Source: Clostridia bacterium (GTDB lineage Bacteria > Bacillota > Clostridia > Oscillospirales > UBA644). From it: 10,878 nt of DNA. The notes below the pieces were generated by a model. That model was not told the DNA's origin and made no database searches. It was given only the letters and a program-made list of their open reading frames with translations. The stretch covers positions 1 to 10,878 of the forward strand of contig JAFPBP010000309.1 in NCBI GenBank assembly GCA_017424085.1, given 5' to 3'. Positions 1 through 6,757 of the stretch are shown here, in pieces (the first letter of the stretch is position 1; every line of letters starts with the position of its first letter). The translations under genes and the position numbers were made by a program.

Positions 1-224
1 GAAAGGTCTATTCCCGTAACCTTTGCCGAAGAATTACGCTTATAATATTCTTGCAGTTCCAATCCTGTACCGCAACCCAAATCAAGTATGCAACAGTTTT
101 CAGCGGTCGGTAATTGCTTTGCCGTAAAAGGATAGAACTCGCTTGCGCATTCGATGTTAGTCATCATATGCTCATCATATCCGTCAAGTCTTGCCTCAAA
201 GAAATCACTCATTTTTTCAAGCAT
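1..224 (-). CDS. Class I SAM-dependent methyltransferase, N-terminal part (3' end outside window)
   Basis: About 74 residues are visible, starting MLEKMSDFFEARLDGYDEHM. The stretch CCILDLGCGTGLEL at about residues 46-59 is the glycine-rich SAM-binding motif I of class I methyltransferases (E/DxGxGxG), and VTGIDLS at the end is the start of motif II with its acidic ribose-binding residue. The target (small molecule, RNA or protein) cannot be read from this fragment. The start is ATG at 224-222, with GAGG at 234-231 as ribosome binding site six bases upstream; an ATG four bases further upstream is stopped almost at once. A good extended -10 promoter lies about 65 bases upstream, so the gene seems to be transcribed separately from relQ. 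Base composition is about 42% GC and it uses many A/T-ending codons, unlike the GC-rich genes next to it. Family call is secure; function is not. Confidence 0.85.
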   Translation of the reverse strand, partial: MLEKMSDFFEARLDGYDEHMMTNIECASEFYPFTAKQLPTAENCCILDLGCGTGLELQEYYKRNSSAKVTGIDL

Positions 225-289
225 ACATAACCTCGCGTCAAATTCTTATTTATCGTTCTGCTTATCAAAGATCGGACACCCGGTTACCG

Positions 290-318
290 GTTATACCATA
301 AATCTGAAGAGAAAGCAA
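290..318 (-). promoter_or_regulatory. Sigma-A type promoter with extended -10, for the methyltransferase gene
   Basis: On the minus strand TTGCTT (318-313) is followed by a 17-base spacer and TATAAC (295-290). The hexamer is preceded by TGG, which gives the extended TGnTATAAC form. The -10 matches five of six consensus bases and the -35 only the first three, which fits an extended -10 promoter. Transcription would begin near 283, leaving a 5' leader of about 60 bases before the ATG at 224. No riboswitch-like structure was evident in that leader. Confidence 0.6.
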
Positions 319-379
319 GCGTGATGCTCCTTTAAGAGTATAACGCCAATGCTTGCGGTACGGTTCTTTTTTTGCTCTT

Positions 380-1033
380 TTATTGCAGATGCTTGTAGAT
401 CTTCTGCATCTTCACGTCGATCTCCGCCAATTGCTCGGCGCATTCCCGCAGCTGCTTTTGCAGATCCGCAGACACGGGGCGGGAGGATTTATAGCGCATC
501 TGATGCTCCAGACTCGCCCAGAAATCCATGCCCTCGGTGCGAAGCTGGACCTCCACGGGGACCCGCTCGGTGCGGGACGCCAGATACACGGGGATCTGAA
601 TGACCAAATGCAGGGAGCGGTAGCCGTTTTCCTTGGGATTTTTGATGTAGTCGCTCTTGCGGATCAAGGTCACGTCGTCCTGATGCAGCAACAACTCCGC
701 AATGCGGTATACGTCCTCAATATAACAGCAGACCACGCGGATGCCCGCAATGTCGGTCAGATTGCGGCGGGCGGAATCGGAGGAAACCTCCTCGTTGCGG
801 CGGCGGAGCTTTTCCACCACCGAGCGGGGGGATTTCAGACGGGATTCCATGTGATGAATGGGGTTATGATCGTAGCGGCTCTGAAATTCCTCGTCCAGGA
901 TCTGAAGCTTGGTCTTGACCTCCTGAATGGCGGCGCTGTAGACGTGCTGCATCTGCAGATAGCCGTCCAGTTGATGACGGATCTCCTCGTCCTCCAGAAG
1001 TCGGTGCAAAATGCTGGTGTTATCCAGTTCCAT
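380..1033 (-). CDS. relQ: RelQ/YjbM-type small alarmone synthetase, (p)ppGpp synthetase
   Basis: A 217-residue protein, close to the usual length of RelQ-type single-domain synthetases. These transfer pyrophosphate from ATP to the 3' position of GDP/GTP to make (p)ppGpp. It has a synthetase domain only, with no HD hydrolase and no TGS/ACT domains. Visible motifs: RLKSPRSVVEKLRRR (65-79), the basic substrate-binding segment; DIAGIRVVC (94-102), where the Asp is the expected metal ligand; ENGYRSLHL (135-143); and VEVQLRTEGMDFWASLEHQ (160-178), whose Glu161 is the expected catalytic acid. All key residues are present, so it should be active in the cytoplasm. The C-terminal helix (about 187-217) matches the oligomerising helix of RelQ. 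ATG at 1033-1031 follows a GAGGGGG site seven bases away. It lies 23 bp downstream of the MBL lipoprotein gene and is probably co-transcribed with it. Confidence 0.9.
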   Translation of the reverse strand: MELDNTSILHRLLEDEEIRHQLDGYLQMQHVYSAAIQEVKTKLQILDEEFQSRYDHNPIHHMESRLKSPRSVVEKLRRRNEEVSSDSARRNLTDIAGIRVVCCYIEDVYRIAELLLHQDDVTLIRKSDYIKNPKENGYRSLHLVIQIPVYLASRTERVPVEVQLRTEGMDFWASLEHQMRYKSSRPVSADLQKQLRECAEQLAEIDVKMQKIYKHLQ

Positions 1034-1056
1034 CGGTCGTACCCCCTCGTATGAAA

Positions 1057-1908
1057 TTATTGATAGGAAACCGTAACGTCGGTCCCGTCGGTGTACACGG
1101 TAATGCTCCCCTGAGACGTGCGATAGACCTGCGCCCCCAGCGCCGCCAGACGGCTCAGCGTATCGGGAGAGGGGGGCTCGGTATCGGAATCGGTGATGAT
1201 GGCGTATTTGGGCGAAACCTTATTGTAGAAGGTCTCGCTTCGCTTGTTGTAGGTTCCGTGATGGGGGCATTTCAGCACCGTGGCGGACCAGTTGATCTTG
1301 GAATCGTTCATTTCCTTCAGCCGCGCCGCCTCCACGTCCCCCGCAAACAGGAACGAAACCGCCCCGTAGGTCGCCTTCACCACCAGAGAGAAATCGTTAT
1401 CCCCCTCCGCATAGGCGGTGGCTTCTCCGGGGTAGAGATAGAAGGACTGTCCCCCCAAGGTCAGAAGCGACGGCTCGGTCAGATCGGTGACCAGCGCCCC
1501 CGAGCGCGCAACGGCGGTGCGATAGCGGGTATAGAAGGTGGCGGTGGGCTTCTCGTAGACCGGCTGGATGATGTTCAGCACGGTGAATTCCGATACCAAC
1601 GACGGAACCCCGCCCACGTGATCCTTATCAAAATGGGTGATCAAAAGATAATCAATGCGCTCCACGCCCAGATCCCGCAAGGCAAGGATCATGCGATCGG
1701 CGGTCTCTTCATAGCCCGCGTCGATGAGCATGGTTCTGCCTCCCGTGCGAACAAGAATGGCGTCGCCCCCGTCCACGTCAAGGTAATTGACGGTAAACCC
1801 CACCGATCCGTCCGATTGGGACAGATCCTCCGTGGGACGGTCGTGATCGCAGGCAACGGTGCAAAGCAGGGTCAGGCAGACAAGCAAACAGCATAAATAA
1901 CGTTTCAA
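1057..1908 (-). CDS. ComEC/Rec2-type metallo-beta-lactamase-fold lipoprotein
   Basis: From the preferred start the protein has 283 residues. Residues 1-20 form a lipoprotein signal peptide (MKRYLCCLLVCLTLLCTVAC) with lipobox TVAC and lipidated Cys20, so it should sit on the outer membrane face. A metallo-beta-lactamase fold follows: LDVDGGDAILV (43-53), LIDAG (61-65), THFDKDHVGG (91-100) with the HxDxDH metal motif typical of the ComEC C-terminal domain, FAGD (188-191) and CPHHGTY (214-220). Family members hydrolyse phosphodiester or ester bonds; the substrate here is unknown, and the ComEC membrane channel is absent. Start choice: the frame stays open to 2001, but the promoter at 1927-1956 rules out starts above about 1920. 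ATG 1914-1912 directly abuts GGAGGG (1920-1915), whereas TTG 1908-1906 has a normal six-base spacing and gives a cleaner signal peptide. The ATG start would add two residues. Confidence 0.85.
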   Translation of the reverse strand: MKRYLCCLLVCLTLLCTVACDHDRPTEDLSQSDGSVGFTVNYLDVDGGDAILVRTGGRTMLIDAGYEETADRMILALRDLGVERIDYLLITHFDKDHVGGVPSLVSEFTVLNIIQPVYEKPTATFYTRYRTAVARSGALVTDLTEPSLLTLGGQSFYLYPGEATAYAEGDNDFSLVVKATYGAVSFLFAGDVEAARLKEMNDSKINWSATVLKCPHHGTYNKRSETFYNKVSPKYAIITDSDTEPPSPDTLSRLAALGAQVYRTSQGSITVYTDGTDVTVSYQ

Positions 1909-1926
1909 AGTCATCCCTCCGCCTTT

Positions 1927-1956
1927 ATTGTACCACACAAAGGGCGGTTTTGTCAA
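1927..1956 (-). promoter_or_regulatory. Strong sigma-A promoter for the MBL lipoprotein-relQ unit
   Basis: TTGACA (1956-1951, perfect consensus), an 18-base spacer, then TACAAT (1932-1927) preceded by TGG as an extended -10. Initiation would fall around 1923-1920, at or just before the GGAGGG ribosome binding site (1920-1915). The mRNA leader would therefore be only about 12-15 bases. The -35 hexamer begins inside the U-tract of the upstream operon's terminator. Confidence 0.75.
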
Positions 1957-1999
1957 GAAAAGCGGGCGAATTTCCATGCTTTCTTCGGAATTCGCCCGC
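1954..1999 (-). terminator. Intrinsic terminator of the metallophosphoesterase operon
   Basis: On the minus strand an 11-base arm GCGGGCGAATT (1999-1989) and its perfect complement AATTCGCCCGC (1972-1962) enclose a loop of about 16 bases. The stem is followed at once by TTTTCTTG (1961-1954). A GC-rich stem plus U-rich tail, 24 bases after the stop codon of gene E, is a standard rho-independent terminator. The plus-strand complement has no comparable T-run, so it acts on leftward transcription. Confidence 0.88.
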
Positions 2000-2022
2000 A
2001 ATCCTACCTTATTTTAATATAC

Positions 2023-4362
2023 TTACGCCTTGGGAGCGTTCTTTTTCTTTCCGAGAACCACGATCACGATCGCGGCGGCGGCAATCACAACCACCACACA
2101 AGCGATCACAACCCCGACGACCACGCCCGAAACGGCGGGCTTATCGGTGGAGGGAGCGTCGGTATCGGTGGGCTTGCCCTCTTCGGGAGCGTCGTCATTG
2201 ACAACGGCACGGGCAGAGAGCGCGAAGGGACCGTACTTGGTCATGAGGAAGGTATACTGCTTGCCGTCCTCGCTGACCGTCACGTCAGCCATGCGCAGGT
2301 TGCCGTTCTCGTCCAGATAGTAGGCGGCAACGTCCAGCGTATCGGTCTTGCGCCCGAACTCATCGGTGAGAGCGGAGGTAACGACCTTCACCATGCCGTC
2401 CACGGTGACCTCATTGGAGCCGTCCTTAACCACGTACTGACGGACAACGAACTCCTTGACCACGGCTTGCAGAGCCGCCGCCAGAGCGTCGTACTCGGCA
2501 CCCGAGGTCAACTTCTTGGTAGACAGCTTCCATGCGGTATTCACTCCGCTGCCTGCCAGAACAGAGCCGTAGGAATTCAGCGCGGGAGCCGATTCATTGA
2601 AGGCAAATTTGCCGTAGTTGAGAGAAGAATCGAACTTCACGGCAGGGTTCACGTCAGTGGTGACCAGGAGAGCCTTGGTCAGAGCGGACATTCCGCTTTC
2701 ATCGCCCTCGTTGCCGTTATTGCCCGACAGGGAGCCCTGAACGTCACGCATAACGGTCCAGGTCTTCAGAACGTCGTTGGTCTTATCGCCCTTATAGGTA
2801 CCGAAGTTCTTCATCTGGAAGACGATGCGGTCTTTGTAGACGTAAACCATCAGGCTCTGCACGATGTTGGGGTCCTTTTCGGTCAGCCAACCGTTATCTA
2901 CAGAGGTGTTATAGTAGGACATGGAGCCCATGAACGCGGTGATGAAGGAGGTGGGAACGGTGTTGCGATCGTTCACCACGCGACCGGTAGCGGTATAAGA
3001 GGTGATACGCTCAAAGGTGTCTTTTCCGATGTAGACCGATTCCGCACCGCCGTGGTTATGACCGTACAGGTAGATCAGGTTGGGATAATCCTCAAAGATA
3101 TCGGTGATCTTCTTATACTGATCCCCCGAGATACCGTAGGTGGGGGTGGAAATGCCGCGGCTGTCGGTGAGGGGATAGTGCGCCACAACGAACACGGTCT
3201 TCTCCTCGCCGATCTCCTCCAGGCGCTCCTCCAACCACTTATAGGTGCCGGACGAGAACTGCAGAGCCTTGGACCAGGGAGCGTTGATGACGATGAAGTC
3301 AAAGCCCTTGATGTTGTAATGGAGACCGAGAATGAAATCGGGGTAGGGCAGGGATGCCAGCGAAGAATCGTCCTTCTGACGGAAGACCGACAGAGGCTCG
3401 CCGCAGGCATCGAACATGATATCCTCGTAGCCTGCGTAGGAGTTGTAGGAGCGGTCTTCACCCGCCTGGAACTCGTGGTTGCCCGCCGCCCACAGGGAGA
3501 GACCCGATTCGGTTGCGATGGACGCCAGAGAACGGTACTGGGCGATTACCTTCTGATAGTCGGAATATTCCCAGCCGCCCGTGGCGGAGGTCCCGCCGTT
3601 ATCGGAGGTGTTGTCGCCGCCCACCAGAAGGATGTCGGCGTTTTCCTGCTGGCTGATGGCTTGCAGGGTCTTGACCACGGAGTTACGCACGAAGGGCTCC
3701 TTGTTCTGCAGACCGTAGTCGGAATGCAGGTCGGAGATGCAGGCGAGGGTCAGCAGGGGATCCTCGTCGGGAAGGGGAAGGTCCGCATTGCCCGAGGATT
3801 CCGCATTGTAGGTGATGGTGCCCCACAGCTGGAACTGATGGCTTGCGGTGCCGGTGCCCGAATGGAAACGGGGCTCCTTGGTATCGCCGCCGTTGGTAAA
3901 GCGGATATAATAGGTGGTTCCGCCCGTTACCACGAAGAATTTGCAGAGCCCGCCCGTGAATTCATAATTCAACTTCTGCTCTGCACCGTAGCCGATGGAA
4001 GCGCCGTTCATGTTGATGTAGCCGTTGGCACCCTTGGCTTCGTTCTGAATGGTGCATTCGGTATCGGAGATCTTGGTGATCTTCCACTTGGGAACGTCAT
4101 TCAGCTTGTTCTGATCGAAGGCGGCGAACTTGAAGCCGGGGTTGGTGGCAAGCTCGTCGTCCACGTAATAAGCGCCGTTGCTCATCCCCGTGGGGGTGAT
4201 GGAGGGAACGACCAGGTAATACGAACCGGATTCCATGGCGTCGATGGGTCCGAATTCGGTCACGGTGGCGGCGCTGAGGCTGAAGCAGGAGGGCAGAAGC
4301 CCCATGCAGAGGGTCAGCACCAGGATCGTGGCGAGGATCCGCTTGGAAAATGCGTGTTTCAT
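2023..4362 (-). CDS. Metallophosphoesterase paralog E: secreted, membrane-anchored, with N- and C-terminal accessory domains
   Basis: A 779-residue protein from ATG 4362-4360, chosen because AAAGGAG lies eight bases upstream; the open frame runs 15 codons further but without a site. Residues 1-32 are a signal peptide. Residues about 35-185 form a beta-rich domain (YYIRFTN, FHSGTG) shared with A and D. The calcineurin-like domain has SDLH (Asp211, His213), GGD (Asp250), GNHE (Asn295, His296), AHYP (His395) and GHNHG (His435, His437), a complete dinuclear metal set. Residues about 558-725 form an extra domain that no other paralog in this window has and that I do not recognise. A short Asp/Thr/Pro linker, a helix at about 743-770 and the tail GKKKNAPKA follow. 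It is the most divergent copy: NAPW replaces NTPY, and FMGSMSYY replaces HMGSMGYY. It is the last gene of the operon, 41 bp after D. Predicted to hydrolyse phosphate esters outside the membrane; substrate unknown. Confidence 0.88.
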   Translation of the reverse strand: MKHAFSKRILATILVLTLCMGLLPSCFSLSAATVTEFGPIDAMESGSYYLVVPSITPTGMSNGAYYVDDELATNPGFKFAAFDQNKLNDVPKWKITKISDTECTIQNEAKGANGYINMNGASIGYGAEQKLNYEFTGGLCKFFVVTGGTTYYIRFTNGGDTKEPRFHSGTGTASHQFQLWGTITYNAESSGNADLPLPDEDPLLTLACISDLHSDYGLQNKEPFVRNSVVKTLQAISQQENADILLVGGDNTSDNGGTSATGGWEYSDYQKVIAQYRSLASIATESGLSLWAAGNHEFQAGEDRSYNSYAGYEDIMFDACGEPLSVFRQKDDSSLASLPYPDFILGLHYNIKGFDFIVINAPWSKALQFSSGTYKWLEERLEEIGEEKTVFVVAHYPLTDSRGISTPTYGISGDQYKKITDIFEDYPNLIYLYGHNHGGAESVYIGKDTFERITSYTATGRVVNDRNTVPTSFITAFMGSMSYYNTSVDNGWLTEKDPNIVQSLMVYVYKDRIVFQMKNFGTYKGDKTNDVLKTWTVMRDVQGSLSGNNGNEGDESGMSALTKALLVTTDVNPAVKFDSSLNYGKFAFNESAPALNSYGSVLAGSGVNTAWKLSTKKLTSGAEYDALAAALQAVVKEFVVRQYVVKDGSNEVTVDGMVKVVTSALTDEFGRKTDTLDVAAYYLDENGNLRMADVTVSEDGKQYTFLMTKYGPFALSARAVVNDDAPEEGKPTDTDAPSTDKPAVSGVVVGVVIACVVVVIAAAAIVIVVLGKKKNAPKA

Positions 4363-4403
4363 CGGAATTTCTCCTTTTTTTGTGTTATGAGAAAGAGGCG
4401 CGC

Positions 4404-4735
4404 TCATTTCTTTTTACGAAGAACGAAGATCAGAACCACCGCGATCAGAAGAAGGGCAACCCCTCCCACGACCAGAATCAGCGGCAGGGAGGCTCCATCC
4501 GCAGGCGTTGCCGCCGCAGGCTGAGAGGAAAGGGACGATTCCTCCTCAGATTCCGTATCGGAAACCGATTCGGTCAGAGAGATCGAACCGCCCTCCGAAG
4601 AATCGGTGGTCTGAGAATCGGTGACGGGCTCCGAATCGGAGGGAGTTCCCGTATCGGAGGTCTCGGAATCGGTGACGGTGGAGGTAGATACGGCGTCGGT
4701 CTGCGTTTCGGTCAGGAAGCCGTGGTCTGCGACAC
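4404..4735 (-). pseudogene. Detached C-terminal linker and membrane anchor of paralog D (out of frame)
   Basis: In the frame one step back from gene D, the sequence from about 4730 down encodes LTETQTDAVSTSTVTDSETS, then more Ser/Thr/Asp/Glu-rich linker, a hydrophobic helix LPLILVVGGVALLLIAVVLI (about 4419-4487) and the tail RKKK, ending at TGA 4406-4404. This is the linker, helix and basic tail seen at the end of A, B, C and E. Upstream of about 4735 this frame is low-quality Arg/His-rich shadow translation, and there is no ribosome binding site at its first ATG (4802), so it is not an independent gene. It is the missing end of D, separated by a frameshift. Confidence 0.8.
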
Positions 4736-6733
4736 CTCGGTGTCGGTCACGTCGGTATCGGTCACCGTTGCCGTGGAAGACACGGCAGATTCGGTCTTGC
4801 ATCCGCCCTGGGTGGAATTTTTATCGGTGGTGGAAGCGCCCGACGAGGTCTTGTCGGTGACGGTATCGGTGGTGTTGGTATTGGTTTTCGACGAGGTCTT
4901 CGTGGAGGTTTTGGTGGTCGAAGGCTTGTCGGTGGTGGTGTCGGTGGAGGTGGAATTGGTCTTCGACGAGGTCTTCGTGGAGGTCTTGGTGGTCGAAGGC
5001 TTGTCGGTGGTCGTATCGGTAGTGTTGGTATTGGTCTTGGACGAGGTCTTGGTGGAAGACGACGTTTTATCGGTCGTGTCCGTATCGGTGGACGTGCCCG
5101 TGGAGGTATTGGTGCTTACAGGCTCGTCGGGCTGAGAAAACTGAGCGGACAGGTCCCGCATGACCGTAAAGGAAATAGGCTCGTAGACCCCGTTGGCTGC
5201 CGCTTTTTCTCCCGTGTTGTACATCTGGAAGGTAATGTGATCCTCGTAGAAGGAGATCAGCATGAACTGCACCACGTAGGAGTCGGCGGCGGTGAGCCAA
5301 CTATTCTGATACGTATACTTATAGTGCCCCATAGAGCCCATATGACAATGGATCCAGGAATTGCTCTCGTAAGCGTTGTTGGCAAGCTTGTTGACGGAAC
5401 CCTGAGGGACGGCAAGCTCCATGGTAGAGAGGCGGACCTGATACTGATCCCCGCCGTGCACGTGCCCGTAGCAGTAGATGGCGTTGGGATATTGGGCAAG
5501 CAGTTGGGTCATCATGGTTTTGGAGTTCCCCGAAACGCCCGAGGGAGTCTCGATGGAGGTCACGGGATAATGGCACAGGAGCACCACGGTCTTGTCCTTC
5601 CCGATGGCTTTCAGCTGATTCTCCACCCACGTGATCTGCTGGGGATAGAGATAGCCGTTGCTGCGTGCAGGACGGTAGGGGGTGTTGATGCCGATGAATT
5701 CCATTTTCCCGATGGTATAGCGGTAGCAGAGAAGCTCGTTGAACTTACTGCTCCCCAAGCCCATATCGTTGAAATACAGCGATGCCTTAAAGGCACCCAC
5801 GCTTTGGGTCATCCAGGGCGCGTATTCGCCGCCGTGGAAGGTATCTCCGGAAGCAACGCCCACCTCGGTTTCGTGGTTCCCCGAAACCATCAGAACTCTG
5901 CCGTTGTTGTTCTTGGTGGCAGAGGACAGGGTGGAATACACGGTGTTGACCGTCTTGGTCCACTTATCCTGCGTCCAGTTTTTGTTATCGTTGTTGCTGA
6001 CCACGTCGCCGCCCACCAAAATCACGTCGGCACCGCCCAGCTGATTCTTCAGATAGTTGGCGGCGTTGACGGTGGAGGGACGGATGGGAGAGGGGTTGGA
6101 CTGAATGCCGTAGTCCACGTGCAGATCGGAGAAGCACGCCACGGTCAACAGGGGCGTTTTGCCCGTGTTATCGTAAGGCTTTTCGGGCTCCACCTCGGTA
6201 TAGACCGAGAAGGAGCTGCTCTGATAACCGGTGCCCGAATGCCAGCGGGATTCGCTGTTGGTGTTGGTGAACCGCAGATAATAGGTGGTTCCCTCCACCT
6301 TGGTGGTGATCTGAAGTTTTCCGCCGCTCCAGATGAGGATCAGATTCTGCGGCGTGTCGGACAGGGTCGCATTGCCCGCATCCAGATTCAGATACTTGCC
6401 AGCACCCACGGACTTGACCGTATATTCGGCATCGCTCACCTTGGAGAAGGTCCAAAGATACAGATCGGAGATCTCCCCCTCGGTGATGCGGTCGGCGTAT
6501 TTCAGCCCCGTCTGCGAGGCGACGGCTTCGCCCACCAGCATATAATCGTGGAATGCGGTATCCCCGTTTGCCTTGATCCCCGACATGGAGAGAAGATACC
6601 GGGTCCCGTCCTCCAGCGAGGGCACGGTGGACAGCTTGCCCGCCTCCAGAGCGAGGGACGAAACGGGAGATGAGATCAGAGAAAGCGCGAAAAGAAGTGC
6701 AAGGAAAAGGGACGTAACGATACATTTTTTCAT
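4712..6733 (-). CDS. Metallophosphoesterase paralog D, frameshifted before its membrane anchor
   Basis: As read, 673 residues from ATG 6733-6731, with GAGGTG at about 6744-6739 as ribosome binding site. The order is: signal peptide (1-28); beta-rich domain about 33-181 (GKYLNL, YYLRFTN, WHSGTG) like A and E; calcineurin-like phosphoesterase with SDLH (Asp203, His205), GGD (Asp243), GNHE (Asn286, His287), CHYP (His388) and GHVHG (His424, His426); the paralog signatures IGINTPY and CHMGSMGHY; then a Thr/Ser/Lys/Asp linker from about 533 with a 25-residue tandem repeat. Translation stops at TGA 4714-4712 inside the linker, before any membrane helix; the helix lies in the next frame. As read, the product would be secreted but not anchored. 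All metal ligands are present, so the enzyme part should be functional. Either a real frameshift or an assembly error explains the break. Located 24 bp downstream of C. Confidence 0.88.
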   Translation of the reverse strand: MKKCIVTSLFLALLFALSLISSPVSSLALEAGKLSTVPSLEDGTRYLLSMSGIKANGDTAFHDYMLVGEAVASQTGLKYADRITEGEISDLYLWTFSKVSDAEYTVKSVGAGKYLNLDAGNATLSDTPQNLILIWSGGKLQITTKVEGTTYYLRFTNTNSESRWHSGTGYQSSSFSVYTEVEPEKPYDNTGKTPLLTVACFSDLHVDYGIQSNPSPIRPSTVNAANYLKNQLGGADVILVGGDVVSNNDNKNWTQDKWTKTVNTVYSTLSSATKNNNGRVLMVSGNHETEVGVASGDTFHGGEYAPWMTQSVGAFKASLYFNDMGLGSSKFNELLCYRYTIGKMEFIGINTPYRPARSNGYLYPQQITWVENQLKAIGKDKTVVLLCHYPVTSIETPSGVSGNSKTMMTQLLAQYPNAIYCYGHVHGGDQYQVRLSTMELAVPQGSVNKLANNAYESNSWIHCHMGSMGHYKYTYQNSWLTAADSYVVQFMLISFYEDHITFQMYNTGEKAAANGVYEPISFTVMRDLSAQFSQPDEPVSTNTSTGTSTDTDTTDKTSSSTKTSSKTNTNTTDTTTDKPSTTKTSTKTSSKTNSTSTDTTTDKPSTTKTSTKTSSKTNTNTTDTVTDKTSSGASTTDKNSTQGGCKTESAVSSTATVTDTDVTDTEVSQTTAS
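4850..5074 (-). repeat. 75-bp tandem repeat, three copies, in the linker of paralog D
   Basis: The plus-strand word CTTGTCGGTG recurs at 4850, 4925 and (with its second half slightly changed) 5000, giving an exact 75-base period. Each unit encodes 25 residues of the type KTSSKTNTNTTDTTTDKPST followed by TKTST. The copies differ by scattered substitutions, and degenerate partial units continue on either side (for example TDTDTTDKTSSSTKT). The period is a multiple of three, so copy-number change would lengthen or shorten the linker without breaking the frame. Confidence 0.9.
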
Positions 6734-6757
6734 ATGGCACCTCACGCAAAAGGATCC

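Noticed and set aside
279..291. Short palindrome-like CCGGTTACCGG near the methyltransferase transcription start
   Set aside because: The halves leave a one-base centre, so it cannot form a hairpin. It could be an operator half-site pair, but an 11-base match seen only once is not enough.
306..356. Possible intrinsic terminator after relQ (GCAAGC at 356-351 with GCTTGC at 320-315, then TTTCTCTTC)
   Set aside because: Only a six-base stem with a 30-base loop and a poor U-tract; inner pairing is weak. It also overlaps the -35 box of the methyltransferase promoter. Too weak to annotate.
4260..4362. Lipoprotein signal in paralog E (LPSC at residues 23-26)
   Set aside because: Pro at the -2 position is atypical for a lipobox, a signal peptidase I site (SLSAA) follows closely, and the protein already has a C-terminal membrane anchor like its paralogs.
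2467..4524. A 685-codon open frame on the plus strand opposite paralog E, and a similar 478-codon frame at 5237-6673 opposite D
   Set aside because: They run antisense to genes with complete catalytic motifs and signal peptides, show repetitive Gly/Val/Ile/His-rich composition typical of reversed GC-rich coding sequence, have no ribosome binding site, and stop or start without relation to any gene boundary.
4712..4735. Programmed -1 ribosomal frameshifting joining the two frames of paralog D
   Set aside because: The junction region (CACGGCTTCCTGACCG on the minus strand) has no slippery heptamer of the X XXY YYZ type, and no obvious stimulatory stem was seen just after it. A mutation or assembly error is simpler.
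4850..5074. CRISPR-like array in the 75-bp repeats
   Set aside because: The units abut without unique spacers, encode an in-frame Thr/Ser-rich peptide and diverge gradually, so this is a coding minisatellite.
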